Shown here in pieces: positions 45,988-55,213 of a DNA stretch of 64,000 nt. The notes under the pieces were generated by a model. That model had not been told where the DNA came from. It searched no databases and was given only the letters and a program-made list of their open reading frames with translations. Source of the DNA: Algoriphagus sp. Y33 (GTDB taxonomy: Bacteria > Bacteroidota > Bacteroidia > Cytophagales > Cyclobacteriaceae); the NCBI RefSeq assembly GCF_014838715.1, contig NZ_CP061947.1, positions 2,418,001 to 2,482,000 on the forward strand, written 5' to 3'. Numbering within the stretch: the stretch's first letter is position 1; every line of letters begins with the position of its first letter. A program made the translations under genes and the position numbers.

Positions 45988-47355
45988 TTAAATATTTAGT
46001 AAAGACATGGCAACCAAAAAATAAACAGCTAACCCGATCAGGTCATTTGCTGTGGTAATAAACGGCCCTGAAGCCAATGCAGGGTTGATCCCAAGCTTGT
46101 CAAGTATAATCGGAGTAATAGTTCCCATAAAGGAAGCAAGTAAGACAACTGAAAACAGGGCTATTGATACCACCATCGCAAACGAGACTTCGGTTTTGTA
46201 AAATAACACAACCACACCAAAAACAAATGTGGCTAAGATCAATCCGTTTAGCATTGCTACCAACAATACTTTTAAAAATCTCTTGGCTAAAGAATCATCA
46301 AAAATAGATTTGCTGGCAAGAGACTGGACCACAATCGAAGAAGTTTGAATTCCCACGTTTCCGCCGGTCGCTGTGATCAGAGGGATAAAGAAGGCCAATG
46401 CTGTCACTTTACTAAGCCCTTCCTCAAAAAAACCAATAAACCCGGCACCTAGCAAGCCTCCACAAATACCTATCAGCAGCCAAGGCAATCTAGCTTTGGA
46501 AAGCTTGATCACACTATCATACTCATCCACTGTATCCGAAATACCTGTCATGGCCTGGATGTCTTCCTCGGCTTCTTCCCGGATTACATCCAAGATATCA
46601 TCCACGGTGATTCTCCCTACCAGCTTATTCTTACTGTTGACCACAGGAAGTGATTCCAAATCATACTTACGCATGACCTCAGCCACTTCCTCCTGATCCA
46701 TATAGGTGGGCACAGAGATTACTTCTTCCTCATAGATATCCTCGATCTTCGTTTCATCAGAGGCCAAAACAATTCGCTTCAGCGAAACGATCCCCATTAG
46801 TTGCTGCCTATTATTTACTACAAAAATGGAATAGATCTTACTTACATTTTCTGCCTGGCGCCGAATCTCGTTAATAGTCTGAACAACATTCCAGTTTTTA
46901 TTTGCACGGATGTACTCTTTCGCCATAATCCCCCCTGCCGTATCTTCATCATAACGCAGGAGTTCGAGAATCTGGTCAGACTTTATCTTATCCTGAAAAT
47001 GGCTGATGATATCCTCCCGCTCTCTTTCCAAAAAGAGATTGAGTATATCTGCTCCATCATCAGAATCCATCAACTCAATCAGGTTAGCCATTTCCTGAAT
47101 ATCCAGTTCCTTGAGGACTTTATGCTGATTTGTGGCTTCCAACTCGATAATAATATCCGCTGCAAATTGCGCATCCAGCACCCGCAAAACATAGATGGCT
47201 TCCTCCATGGAAAGCTCATCCAACAGGGCCGCAATATCCGCCACATTCACTCCATCCAGTGACTCCTGAATAAATTTAAAATCCTGTGAATCAATCGACT
47301 TACGGAGACTTTCTAGGTATTCTTTCGAAAGTTCAAACTGCTTAATGATTTCCAC
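45988..47355 (-). CDS. mgtE: Magnesium transporter MgtE
   Basis: 455 aa from a GTG at 47355; an in-frame TTG at 47397 would extend it by 14 residues into the rsmA gene. Start is uncertain. MgtE_N domain about 30-130 (helical), two CBS domains about 140-260 (VNNRQQLMGIVSLKRIV, VVNSKNKLVGRITVDDILDVI), then five membrane helices from about 290 (LLIGICGGLLGAGFIGFF, PLITATGGNVGIQTSS). Cytoplasmic domain senses magnesium. The GTG start overlaps the rsmA 3' end by 14 bases. Confidence 0.9.
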   Translation of the reverse strand: MEIIKQFELSKEYLESLRKSIDSQDFKFIQESLDGVNVADIAALLDELSMEEAIYVLRVLDAQFAADIIIELEATNQHKVLKELDIQEMANLIELMDSDDGADILNLFLEREREDIISHFQDKIKSDQILELLRYDEDTAGGIMAKEYIRANKNWNVVQTINEIRRQAENVSKIYSIFVVNNRQQLMGIVSLKRIVLASDETKIEDIYEEEVISVPTYMDQEEVAEVMRKYDLESLPVVNSKNKLVGRITVDDILDVIREEAEEDIQAMTGISDTVDEYDSVIKLSKARLPWLLIGICGGLLGAGFIGFFEEGLSKVTALAFFIPLITATGGNVGIQTSSIVVQSLASKSIFDDSLAKRFLKVLLVAMLNGLILATFVFGVVVLFYKTEVSFAMVVSIALFSVVLLASFMGTITPIILDKLGINPALASGPFITTANDLIGLAVYFLVAMSLLNI

Positions 47356-48127
47356 GGGAAGCTTCGATTGTTTGGGTGAGAAATATGAAATCAGCAACGT
47401 CTAATTGCTCAGCACGTAAATCCAAAATAGGATTTGAATTAAAGTCAGCAGGAAGACTAAAGGGTTTAAGACAATTTCTAAGTGTTTTTCTACGGTTGCC
47501 AAAACCCGCTTTAACTACCTGTTTAAATAGTTTTTCATTACAATCCAATTTTTCTGTCTTATTTCTGGTCAATCTAATTACTCCCGAATTGACTTTGGGA
47601 GGTGGATCGAAGACGTGCGGAGGCACAGTAAACAAATATTCTATATCGTAATATGCTTGTAGAAGCACAGACAATATTCCGTAGTCCTTATTTCCTTTCG
47701 GCGAAGCAATCCGTTCTGCAACTTCCTTTTGTAGCATACAGACCACTTCAGTCACTTGGTCTTTTACATCCAGTACTTTGAAGAAAATCTGTGAAGAAAT
47801 ATTGTAGGGGAAATTACCGGCTATGGCAAACTTGCCGGGAAATGATTCGGAAAGATTCATTTTCAGAAAATCCCCTTCAATGATTTTGTCCCCCAATTCA
47901 GGGTATTTCTTATGCAGGTAAGCAATAGATTCCCTGTCAATATCAACAAGGTGTAAATCAAGGTCCTCCTTCAAAAGAAAATCCGTAAGAACCCCCATGC
48001 CAGGCCCGATTTCCAAGACTTTGCTTACTCCATTATATCCTTTGACCGCTTGCGCTATTTGCTCCGCAATACTCAAATCGGTCAAAAAATGCTGTCCCAA
48101 GTGTTTCTTGGCTTTGACCTTTTCCAT
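47342..48127 (-). CDS. rsmA: 16S rRNA dimethyladenosine transferase
   Basis: Dimethylates two adenosines in the 3' helix of 16S rRNA. 261 aa. Seen: KKHLGQHFLTD, the SAM-binding motif LEIGPGMGVLTDFL, and the target motif NFPYNISSQIFF (NLPY type). Divergent from pdxA; a possible -7 box lies at 48162-48169. mgtE follows with overlap. Confidence 0.96.
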   Translation of the reverse strand: MEKVKAKKHLGQHFLTDLSIAEQIAQAVKGYNGVSKVLEIGPGMGVLTDFLLKEDLDLHLVDIDRESIAYLHKKYPELGDKIIEGDFLKMNLSESFPGKFAIAGNFPYNISSQIFFKVLDVKDQVTEVVCMLQKEVAERIASPKGNKDYGILSVLLQAYYDIEYLFTVPPHVFDPPPKVNSGVIRLTRNKTEKLDCNEKLFKQVVKAGFGNRRKTLRNCLKPFSLPADFNSNPILDLRAEQLDVADFIFLTQTIEASRGNH

Positions 48128-48161
48128 CGGTTAGCTCAGATAAATTTTTATAAATTGCAAC

Positions 48162-48169
48162 CAAAATTA
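48162..48169 (-). promoter_or_regulatory. Candidate -7 box for rsmA
   Basis: On the minus strand TAATTTTG matches TAnnTTTG; predicted leader about 30 bases. No clear TTG box at 19-21 bases. Confidence 0.35.
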
Positions 48170-48246
48170 AGACAATAATTCTAAAGGACTAGCTTAGATG
48201 CGCTAGCAATACCAACTCAAACAGTAAATCCAACATCCATCCTTAT

Positions 48247-49269
48247 ATGCATCAACGTAAGATCAAACCCATTATCGGAATCAGTATTGGAGACATTAAT
48301 GGAATAGGCATCGAAGTCACCATGAAAGCTTTGCTGGACAATAGAACTTACAAGTCCTTTACCCCGCTGATCTATGGACACGGTAAGGTGCTGACTTTCT
48401 ATAGGAAACAACTGGGACTGGAAGATTTTAACTTTGCGCAGATCAAAAATATTGATGAGATCCAGCATAAGCGAATTAATGTAATCAATGTTACGGACGA
48501 ATGTCCTGAGGTGATTCCCGGAGTAGAAACCCAGGAAGCCGGAAAATTCGCTTTAGATACGCTGAAAATGGCGGTAAATGACCTGAAAGAAGGAAAAATT
48601 CAAGCTTTGGTGACGGCCCCGCTTAATAAAAACAACGTAAACTCTGACACCTTTCACTTCGTAGGGCACACTGAATTCATCACCAATGAAGTAGGCGCAA
48701 AAGAAAGCCTGATGCTGATGGTATCCGAACAATTGCGGGTGGGATTGGTCACAGGTCATGTGCCTTTGGCTAAAGTGGCCGAAAATGTCACGCAAGAACG
48801 GATAATACAAAAAGCAACTATTCTTCTGAACAGTCTGGAAAATGATTTCGGGATCAATAAGCCAAAAATCGCAATCTTAGGACTGAATCCACATGCCGGT
48901 GAAGACGGACTACTGGGCGAAGAGGAAGAGCAAATCATCAAACCGGCCATTCATGCACTGAAGGATCAAAACAAAATGACCTTTGGCCCCTACCCTGCTG
49001 ATGGATTCTTTGGAATGGCACATCAAACAAAATTTGACGGGATTCTTGCCATGTATCATGATCAGGGTTTGGTTCCGTTCAAATCCATGGCCTTCAGTAC
49101 AGGCGTAAACTTCACCGCAGGCCTGCCCGTAATCCGAACATCGCCTGATCATGGCACTGCTTATAACATAGCAGGGAAAAATACGGCCGATGAAGGTTCG
49201 ATGAGAGCCGCAATTTTTCTGGCATTAGACATTATTCAACAACACAACCCGCAGGAACCGGAGGATTAA
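48247..49269 (+). CDS. pdxA: 4-hydroxythreonine-4-phosphate dehydrogenase
   Basis: NAD-dependent, metal-requiring step of pyridoxal phosphate synthesis (DXP-dependent route). 340 aa. Seen: GISIGDINGIGIEV, LVTAPLNKNNV, FHFVGHTEF (metal/phosphate His), GLNPHAGEDGLLG, MYHDQGLVPFK, RTSPDHGTAYNIAG. Divergent from rsmA. The downstream DUF177-rpmF cluster starts 110 bases later. Confidence 0.96.
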   Translation: MHQRKIKPIIGISIGDINGIGIEVTMKALLDNRTYKSFTPLIYGHGKVLTFYRKQLGLEDFNFAQIKNIDEIQHKRINVINVTDECPEVIPGVETQEAGKFALDTLKMAVNDLKEGKIQALVTAPLNKNNVNSDTFHFVGHTEFITNEVGAKESLMLMVSEQLRVGLVTGHVPLAKVAENVTQERIIQKATILLNSLENDFGINKPKIAILGLNPHAGEDGLLGEEEEQIIKPAIHALKDQNKMTFGPYPADGFFGMAHQTKFDGILAMYHDQGLVPFKSMAFSTGVNFTAGLPVIRTSPDHGTAYNIAGKNTADEGSMRAAIFLALDIIQQHNPQEPED

Positions 49270-49345
49270 GAAGGAAAACGAGAGATTTATCACATGCAAC
49301 CAAAGAATATTTCAAAATCTCTTTTATCCTTCTATAATAATTCAC

Positions 49346-49375
49346 TATTTTTGCGGTCTTAAATCGAGAGGAGGT
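49346..49375 (+). promoter_or_regulatory. -7 box and Shine-Dalgarno of the DUF177 gene
   Basis: TATTTTTG (49346-49353) matches TAnnTTTG. AGGAGGT (49369-49375) is a complete Shine-Dalgarno sequence 3 bases before the GTG start at 49379, unusual for a Bacteroidota gene. It helps fix the non-ATG start. Confidence 0.55.
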
Positions 49376-49378
49376 ATC

Positions 49379-49951
49379 GTGAAATTCTGGAGAACATTTG
49401 ATATTGAGGTCATTAAGTTCCTCGAAGGCATACACGAAATTGACTTCGAAATTGGAGATTCATTTTTCCAGCACTTCGAGGACAATGAACTTGTCAAAAA
49501 AGGAAATTTGACCGCACGGGTCATTATGAAAATCGGTCCAAATGTAATTGAAATGGATTTTCATATCTCAGGGAAAGTAATACTTACTTGCGATAGAAGT
49601 TTGGAGCCATTTGAGCAGCCGTTGGATTTTCATGAGAAGATGATCTATAAGTATGGATCTGAAGAAAAAGAAATCGACGAAAAGGTCATTATGATTACTA
49701 GGGATACCCCGAAAGTCAATGTGGCTCAGCTGATTTACGAATTTATTCTATTGGCTTTGCCATTGAAGAAAATTCACCCTGATTACAGAAACGAAATGGA
49801 TGATGAAGATTACGAAGGGGAAGGAATATATGCCTATATAGACGGGCAGAATTCTGACGACAACGGAGATGATTCAGGATCCGATGAAGATAATAATGAA
49901 GCAGTTGATCCTAGGTGGGATCTTTTAAAAAAGTTAAAAAACAAGGAATAA
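49379..49951 (+). CDS. DUF177 (YceD-like) protein
   Basis: 190 aa, GTG start. DUF177 core (FDIEVIKFLEGIHEIDFEI, DFHISGKVILTCDRSLEPFEQP) with the conserved Cys, then a very acidic tail (about 140-180, Asp/Glu/Asn-rich). Homologues act in 23S rRNA accumulation and always precede rpmF, as here. The start is set by the Shine-Dalgarno at 49369 and by family alignment to MKxxREFDIEF-type N-termini. Confidence 0.88.
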   Translation: MKFWRTFDIEVIKFLEGIHEIDFEIGDSFFQHFEDNELVKKGNLTARVIMKIGPNVIEMDFHISGKVILTCDRSLEPFEQPLDFHEKMIYKYGSEEKEIDEKVIMITRDTPKVNVAQLIYEFILLALPLKKIHPDYRNEMDDEDYEGEGIYAYIDGQNSDDNGDDSGSDEDNNEAVDPRWDLLKKLKNKE

Positions 49952-49969
49952 TCATAAACCACACATAAA

Positions 49970-50161
49970 ATGGCACATCCTAAACGAAAAATTTCGAAAA
50001 CCAGAAGAGATAAAAGAAGAACTCATTACAAATTAGAAGCTCCGGGCTTGGCTAAATGTCCTACCACAGGTGAAATGCACTTGCCACACAGAGCGTTCTG
50101 GTTGGACGGTAAATTGTACTACAAAGGACAAGTTATCATCGAAAAAGAAATCTTGGCTTAA
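49970..50161 (+). CDS. rpmF: Ribosomal protein bL32
   Basis: 63 aa, N-terminus [20 protein letters not shown] typical of bL32. Only one Cys remains of the usual zinc ribbon ([12 protein letters not shown]), so the zinc-binding site appears lost, as in many C-minus paralogues. 18 bases after the DUF177 gene; terminator at 50184. Confidence 0.96.
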   Translation: MAHPKRKISKTRRDKRRTHYKLEAPGLAKCPTTGEMHLPHRAFWLDGKLYYKGQVIIEKEILA

Positions 50162-50183
50162 TCAGTCAGCTGAATTTTACAAG

Positions 50184-50216
50184 AATCCATTCGTTAGTTG
50201 CGGATGGATTTTTTGT
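50184..50216 (+). terminator. Terminator after rpmF
   Basis: AATCCAT (50184-50190) / ATGGATT (50204-50210), 13-base loop, T-rich tail to 50216. Separates DUF177-rpmF from fabH. Confidence 0.75.
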
Positions 50217-50276
50217 TTTCAGCCCCGATCCAAACCGCTTGTTGTCAAGGCCATTACTTTTCATTGATGGATTTCT

Positions 50277-50308
50277 TTTGGTAGAGAATGACAATTGTAA
50301 TATTTTTG
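50277..50308 (+). promoter_or_regulatory. fabH promoter
   Basis: TTTG (50277-50280), 20-base spacer, TATTTTTG (50301-50308) match the Bacteroidota consensus. Leader of about 78 bases to the fabH ATG at 50391. Confidence 0.75.
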
Positions 50309-50390
50309 CCTTCCTTACAGGATAGAACACATCCATAACAAACAGTTAGAGATGATTTTAATTTGATCGTCTCAGCTTAAACCCAGCATA

Positions 50391-51389
50391 ATGGACAAAC
50401 TCAGAGCCATGATCACCGGAATAGAAGGTTACGTTCCGGAATACAGGTTGACTAATAAAGAACTTGAGAAGCTTGTAGAAACAAACGACGAGTGGATCGT
50501 CTCAAGAACTGGAATAAAAGAAAGAAGAATACTAAAAGGAGAAGACCAGGGCACATCAGTAATGGGAGCCGAAGCAGTAAAAGGCCTTTTAGAAAAAACA
50601 GGCACGGATCCTCTGGACGTAGATTTGATTATATGCGCCACAGTTACTCCCGACATGCCTTTTCCTGCCACGGCAAATATCATCGCAGATATAGTAGGTG
50701 CTAAAAACAGTTACAGTTTCGATATCGGAGCAGCCTGCTCCGGTTTTTTGTATGCCCTACAGATGGGAAGCCAATTCATCCAAACGGGCACTCATAAGAA
50801 GGTAATCATTGTAGGAGCCGATAAAATGTCTTCTATTGTTGATTATACGGATAGAGCTACATGTATCCTATTTGGGGATGGTGCTGGAGCAGTAATGCTT
50901 GAGCCTACTACCGAAGATCTGGGCATCGTAGACGCCATTCTTAAATCAGACGGATCAGGTGCTCCATACCTGCATATGAAAGCCGGCGGAAGCCGGCGAC
51001 CTGCCACGCATGAAACAGTAGATGCTTCGGAACACTATGCTTACCAGGAAGGCTCTACAGTATTCAAGTTTGCGGTGACCAATATGGCCGATGTAAGTGC
51101 GGAAATTATGGAAAAAAACGGCTTGACGGGTGAGGACGTCGCTTGGCTTGTTCCCCATCAGGCAAATCTTCGAATCATTAATGCTACCGCCAACCGTATG
51201 GGAATAGGTTCGGACAAAGTGATGATGAACATCGAAAAATATGGTAACACGACAGCCGCTACTATACCTCTTTGTCTTTGGGACTATGAAAGCCAACTGA
51301 AAAAAGGAGACAACTTAGTCCTTGCAGCATTTGGAGGCGGATTTACTTGGGGGGCCATTTTCCTTAAGTGGGCATACGATCCCAAATAA
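50391..51389 (+). CDS. fabH: Beta-ketoacyl-ACP synthase III
   Basis: Starts fatty-acid chains by condensing acyl-CoA with malonyl-ACP. 332 aa. Seen: [26 protein letters not shown] (catalytic Cys), VPHQANLRI (His), [12 protein letters not shown] (Asn). The Bacteroidota enzyme often uses branched-chain primers, fitting the icmF and E2 genes elsewhere, but that is inference. efp follows 32 bases later. Confidence 0.95.
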   Translation: MDKLRAMITGIEGYVPEYRLTNKELEKLVETNDEWIVSRTGIKERRILKGEDQGTSVMGAEAVKGLLEKTGTDPLDVDLIICATVTPDMPFPATANIIADIVGAKNSYSFDIGAACSGFLYALQMGSQFIQTGTHKKVIIVGADKMSSIVDYTDRATCILFGDGAGAVMLEPTTEDLGIVDAILKSDGSGAPYLHMKAGGSRRPATHETVDASEHYAYQEGSTVFKFAVTNMADVSAEIMEKNGLTGEDVAWLVPHQANLRIINATANRMGIGSDKVMMNIEKYGNTTAATIPLCLWDYESQLKKGDNLVLAAFGGGFTWGAIFLKWAYDPK

Positions 51390-51421
51390 GTTGATTAAGA
51401 AAATAATACGATAATTATACT

Positions 51422-51985
51422 ATGGCTAGTACTGCAGATTTTAAAAACGGACTTTGTCTGGTAATGAACAATGACATCTACTCCATCGTTGAGTTTCAGC
51501 ATGTCAAACCGGGAAAAGGCCCTGCCTTTGTCAGAACAAAAATGAAGGGAATTACTTCCGGGAAAACGCTTGACAAAACGTTCAGCGCAGGAGAGAAAGT
51601 AGAAACGGCTAGAGTTGAGAAAAGACCGCATCAGTTTCTATATGCTGATGACATGGGATACAACTTTATGGACACTACCTCTTTTGAGCAGATTTCTATC
51701 GAAGAAAAGCTTATTGAACGGGCCAATCTTCTAAAAGACGGTCAATTGGTGGATATTTTGATCCATGACGAAACAGAAACCCCGCTAGCCGTGGAGCTGC
51801 CTCCGTTCGTGGAGTTGATGATCACTTACACCGAACCCGGGATCAAGGGAGATACGGCTACAAATGCGTTGAAACCCGCCACCGTCGAAACCGGTGCCAC
51901 TGTAATGGTACCGCTCTTCGTAGAGCAAGACATTTTGATCAAGGTAGACACCAGGGATGGTTCATACTCAGAAAGAGTAAAATAA
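51422..51985 (+). CDS. efp: Elongation factor P
   Basis: Relieves ribosome stalling at polyproline. 187 aa, three beta-barrel domains. Seen: [17 protein letters not shown] with Lys at the tip of the domain I loop, and the domain III signature [17 protein letters not shown]. Located in the fabH-efp-accB-accC cluster, 32 bases after fabH. Confidence 0.96.
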   Translation: MASTADFKNGLCLVMNNDIYSIVEFQHVKPGKGPAFVRTKMKGITSGKTLDKTFSAGEKVETARVEKRPHQFLYADDMGYNFMDTTSFEQISIEEKLIERANLLKDGQLVDILIHDETETPLAVELPPFVELMITYTEPGIKGDTATNALKPATVETGATVMVPLFVEQDILIKVDTRDGSYSERVK

Positions 51986-51988
51986 CTT

Positions 51989-52028
51989 AATTAAGCTGTG
52001 TGATTTCATTAAATTACACAGCTTAATT
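51989..52028 (+). terminator. Long hairpin between efp and accB
   Basis: 13-bp perfect stem (51989-52001 with 52016-52028: AATTAAGCTGTGT / ACACAGCTTAATT), 14-base loop. Weak T tail. Could partly terminate efp or act as a processing or stability structure. Confidence 0.5.
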
Positions 52029-52087
52029 CATTTATATCCCATTAAAATAATCATGCCTTTGGGCACCTCTAATAAATACATAGACCT

Positions 52088-52564
52088 ATGAAAGCAAAAG
52101 AGATTCAGGAGTTGATCGATTATATCTCTAATTCTGGTTTGGCGGAAGTTAAAATCAAAACTGAGGAATTTGAACTTTCTATTAAGAAATACGCAGAATC
52201 TTCTGCACCTAGGATGGTAGAAATGGCACCTGCACCTGCTCCCGCACAGACTCAGGCTCCTGCTCCTGCTCCAGTACCTACGGCTGCACCGGCAGCTCCC
52301 ACTGAACCAGCCCCCTCCAACTTAGTAGAGATCAAATCACCTATGATCGGAACTTTCTACCTTACTTCCAGCCCGGATGCAGATCCGTTTGTAGCTGTGG
52401 GAGATTCTATCAAAACCGGCGACACCGTTTGTATCATTGAAGCTATGAAACTCTTCAACGAAATAGAATCTGAAATTTCCGGTAAAATCGTCAAGATCTT
52501 GGTGAGCAATTCTACGCCTGTAGAATATGATCAGCCATTATTCCTTGTAGATCCGGCAGGTTAA
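52088..52564 (+). CDS. accB: Acetyl-CoA carboxylase biotin carboxyl carrier protein
   Basis: 158 aa. N-terminal domain, an Ala/Pro-rich linker at about 45-78, then a biotinyl domain with the biotinylated Lys in EAMKLFNEI. Carries CO2 between biotin carboxylase and carboxyltransferase. accC follows 24 bases downstream. Confidence 0.96.
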   Translation: MKAKEIQELIDYISNSGLAEVKIKTEEFELSIKKYAESSAPRMVEMAPAPAPAQTQAPAPAPVPTAAPAAPTEPAPSNLVEIKSPMIGTFYLTSSPDADPFVAVGDSIKTGDTVCIIEAMKLFNEIESEISGKIVKILVSNSTPVEYDQPLFLVDPAG

Positions 52565-52588
52565 TTTTTTCATCAAAAACAAATAGCT

Positions 52589-53938
52589 GTGTTTAAAAAA
52601 ATACTAATCGCCAACAGAGGCGAGATTGCCTTAAGGATCATCCGTACTTGTAAGGAGATGGGGATAGAGACTGTGGCAGTTTACTCTACTGCGGATAAGG
52701 ATAGTTTGCATGTGAGGTTTGCTGATGAGGCAGTCTGCATAGGTCCTGCTCCCAGTCGTGAATCATACCTAAACATCCCCAGAATCATCGCCGCTGCCGA
52801 AATTACCAACGCAGATGCTATACATCCAGGGTATGGATTTCTTTCCGAAAATGCAGAATTCTCAAAAATCTGTGAAGAATACGGAATCAAATTTATCGGT
52901 GCCAGTGCAGAAATGATCAACCAAATGGGTGACAAGGCTACTGCCAAAGCAACCATGAAAGCGGCAGGAGTACCTACTATTCCGGGCTCTGAGGGAATCT
53001 TGACCTCCATGGAGCAAGGTGTCAAGCTTGCAAATGAAATGGGATATCCAGTCATTCTGAAAGCAACCGCCGGAGGCGGTGGTCGTGGGATGAGGATAGT
53101 AAAAGAGGAAGCCGGATTCAAAAAAGCTTGGGACGATGCGAGAATGGAATCAGGTGCTGCTTTTGGCAACGATGGTTTATATCTTGAAAAATATGTTGAA
53201 GAGCCTCGCCATATAGAAATTCAGATCATTGGAGATAGAACCGGAAAAGCCTGTCATCTTTCAGAGCGGGATTGCTCTATACAAAGGAGGCATCAGAAAT
53301 TGGTGGAAGAAACCCCATCCCCATTCATCACTGATGAGCTGCGTGAAGCCATGGGAAAAGCTGCCATCAAAGGAGCCGAAGCCATTGGCTATGAAGGTGC
53401 CGGAACAGTGGAATTTCTTGTAGATAAGCATCGCAATTTCTTCTTCATGGAAATGAATACCCGGATCCAGGTAGAGCACCCCATCACTGAGGAAGTAACA
53501 GACTTTGACTTAATCAAAGAACAAATCAAAGTTGCCGCAGGTGAATTGATTTCCGGTAGAAACTACTATCCTAAGCTCTTCGCTATGGAGTGTAGAATCA
53601 ATGCAGAAGATCCTGCCCACGGTTTCAGACCTAGTCCCGGCAAGATCCAGAACCTTCATATTCCCGGAGGACGGGGCGTGAGAATAGATTCACACGTATA
53701 TGCAGGTTATGTAATTCCTCCCAATTACGATTCCATGATAGCCAAGCTGATTGTCAGCGGCCAATCCAGAGAAGAAGTGATCGTACGAATGAAGCGTGCT
53801 TTGGAAGAATTTGTAATCGATGGCATTAAAACCACAATCCCATTCCATATCGCCTTGTTAGAAAATGAACAATTCAAGGAAGGAAACTTTACTACCAAGT
53901 TTCTGGAGGATTTTGATTTCTCGGTGATAAAGGGATAA
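52589..53938 (+). CDS. accC: Acetyl-CoA carboxylase biotin carboxylase
   Basis: 449 aa, ATP-grasp. GTG start at 52589 begins [17 protein letters not shown]. Seen: [13 protein letters not shown], glycine-rich [43 protein letters not shown]. Carboxylates biotin on AccB. End of the cluster; terminator at 53961. Carboxyltransferase genes are elsewhere. Confidence 0.97.
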   Translation: MFKKILIANRGEIALRIIRTCKEMGIETVAVYSTADKDSLHVRFADEAVCIGPAPSRESYLNIPRIIAAAEITNADAIHPGYGFLSENAEFSKICEEYGIKFIGASAEMINQMGDKATAKATMKAAGVPTIPGSEGILTSMEQGVKLANEMGYPVILKATAGGGGRGMRIVKEEAGFKKAWDDARMESGAAFGNDGLYLEKYVEEPRHIEIQIIGDRTGKACHLSERDCSIQRRHQKLVEETPSPFITDELREAMGKAAIKGAEAIGYEGAGTVEFLVDKHRNFFFMEMNTRIQVEHPITEEVTDFDLIKEQIKVAAGELISGRNYYPKLFAMECRINAEDPAHGFRPSPGKIQNLHIPGGRGVRIDSHVYAGYVIPPNYDSMIAKLIVSGQSREEVIVRMKRALEEFVIDGIKTTIPFHIALLENEQFKEGNFTTKFLEDFDFSVIKG

Positions 53939-53960
53939 TTCAAAATATATACATTAATAA

Positions 53961-53990
53961 AAAAAGCTGCCCATACGGACAGCTTTTTTT
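53961..53990 (+). terminator. Terminator after accC
   Basis: AAAAAGCTG (53961-53969) / CAGCTTTTT (53980-53988) with one mismatch, inner CC/GG pairs, loop ATAC, T run continuing to 53990. Confidence 0.85.
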
Positions 53991-54245
53991 GGTTTAGGTG
54001 GAGTATGGATCTGAATTTCACAGTTATTTTTAGATGGCAGTCAGACAGAATAAAAATCAAAGGATAAAGTGGTCAGGAAGAAATTTTGTCAAAGCCATCC
54101 GGTATTTATCTAAGTAGTTATGCCTCATAATACTGGTTACCTCTGTGATTAATTAATAATGGGACAAATGATAGATGTGTTTTGATGAAAAAATAACAAC
54201 CTTATGCTGCATGACTGACAATTTTTTAGCGTTATCAAATCCTAA
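53991..54245. other. Intergenic region
   Basis: No gene, promoter or repeat could be supported here. AT-rich. It separates the accC terminator from the decayed minus-strand lipoprotein. Confidence 0.5.
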
Positions 54246-54679
54246 CTAACTATCAGGGACTATGAGTCCAATAAGAGTTGATAAATTCACATAGATCACG
54301 CCTAGAGTCACAGCCGCGGATAATCCCACCACTAAAACTGTGGTAGCCGCAGCACTTGTCCGTTTGACATTGATAAACTTAATGTCACTGAGTGGGATCA
54401 GAACACAATCTAGCTCGTTACCATCATCCTTCCTCCTATAACCAGATATCCTTGCTCTATTCCGCAATAAATCAGCTTGCTCACTTGGTTGTTTGTTCCT
54501 ACTACTTTGATTTGATCTCCAAGAAAAAGGTTTTGAAGTCCCGGCAGTGTATCGCCCAATCCGGGGCATTCGATCGCATAGTTAGGCTTTAGATTAGCAG
54601 GATTTCTATACGCTTTACAGGAAAGAAGCAGTGTCAACATGGCGAATAAAGCAAAAAGTGACACTGCCTTTTTTTTCAT
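54246..54679 (-). pseudogene. Lipoprotein gene broken by a frameshift
   Basis: Two overlapping frames complete each other. The upstream frame (54410-54679) begins with a lipoprotein signal (LFAMLTLLLSCKAYRN) and reaches ...GYLVIGGR before a premature stop. The downstream frame (54246 to about 54430) continues with RKDDGNELDCVLIPLSDIKFINVKRTS and a membrane helix (TTVLVVGLSAAVTLGVIYV). The join is near GGAGGAAGGATGATGG at about 54418-54432 and needs a 1-base change. The full pattern (Cys-anchored N-terminus, IPLSDIKxIxVKR, C-terminal helix) is a common small Bacteroidota lipoprotein. Whether it is a true mutation or a sequence error cannot be told. Confidence 0.65.
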
Positions 54680-54792
54680 CCTGTTTTTGATTCAAAAATA
54701 GATTAATTCCGCACCGCAATTAGATTAATTTTTGATAGTTTGAATTTCGAATTAACCAAATATCTGAATTTGTCAAATTCCACCAAAGCATT

Positions 54793-54965
54793 TGTTCTCA
54801 GCCATTTTAGCCCTTAGCAGTTGTACTTCTCCTCAGCATAAAGATGTCCAATTAGCGGATATCGAGCAGATCAGCTACAACTTCCATATCCGACCTATTC
54901 TCTCTGACAAACCCTTTGTCTGCCACGGTCCGGGATGCCAATAAACGAGAAGCCGAACTTCTCCA
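54793..54965 (+). pseudogene. Remnant of a second PSD1 cytochrome gene, 5' part only
   Basis: About 100 bases at 54866-54961 are nearly identical to 55318-55414 of the intact PSD1 gene (GAGCAGATCAGCTACAACTT is shared). The preceding part encodes a different lipoprotein-like start (ILALSSCTSPQHKDVQLAD), so it is a paralogue and not just a tandem copy. The haem motif is damaged (KPFVCH instead of KCFVCH), and an extra G after GGTCCG shifts the frame into a stop. No 3' part remains. Confidence 0.75.
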
Positions 54966-54979
54966 AAGTATTCCTATTC

Positions 54980-55021
54980 ATTCATATAAAAGCTATCCTA
55001 TCAGACAGTTTTTATATGAAT
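54980..55021. repeat. Perfect 12-bp inverted repeat
   Basis: ATTCATATAAAA (54980-54991) and TTTTATATGAAT (55010-55021) with an 18-base loop, between the PSD1 remnant and the intact gene. May be a terminator-like or recombination-linked structure. Confidence 0.6.
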
Positions 55022-55213
55022 AATCCCACTGAATTTTTACCTCTGACCAATAAAAGTGTTTTTTTAAGATGCAATAATAATCAGCCATTATCAAATATTT
55101 CAACTAAGTCCTTCCCCTTACATCAAAAAATCAGAATAAAAATTTGGGCTTCGGGATGCCTTTAATTCAAATTATAGCTAGTTTGAGATCGATAAATTTT
55201 CCTTCAACCCAAA

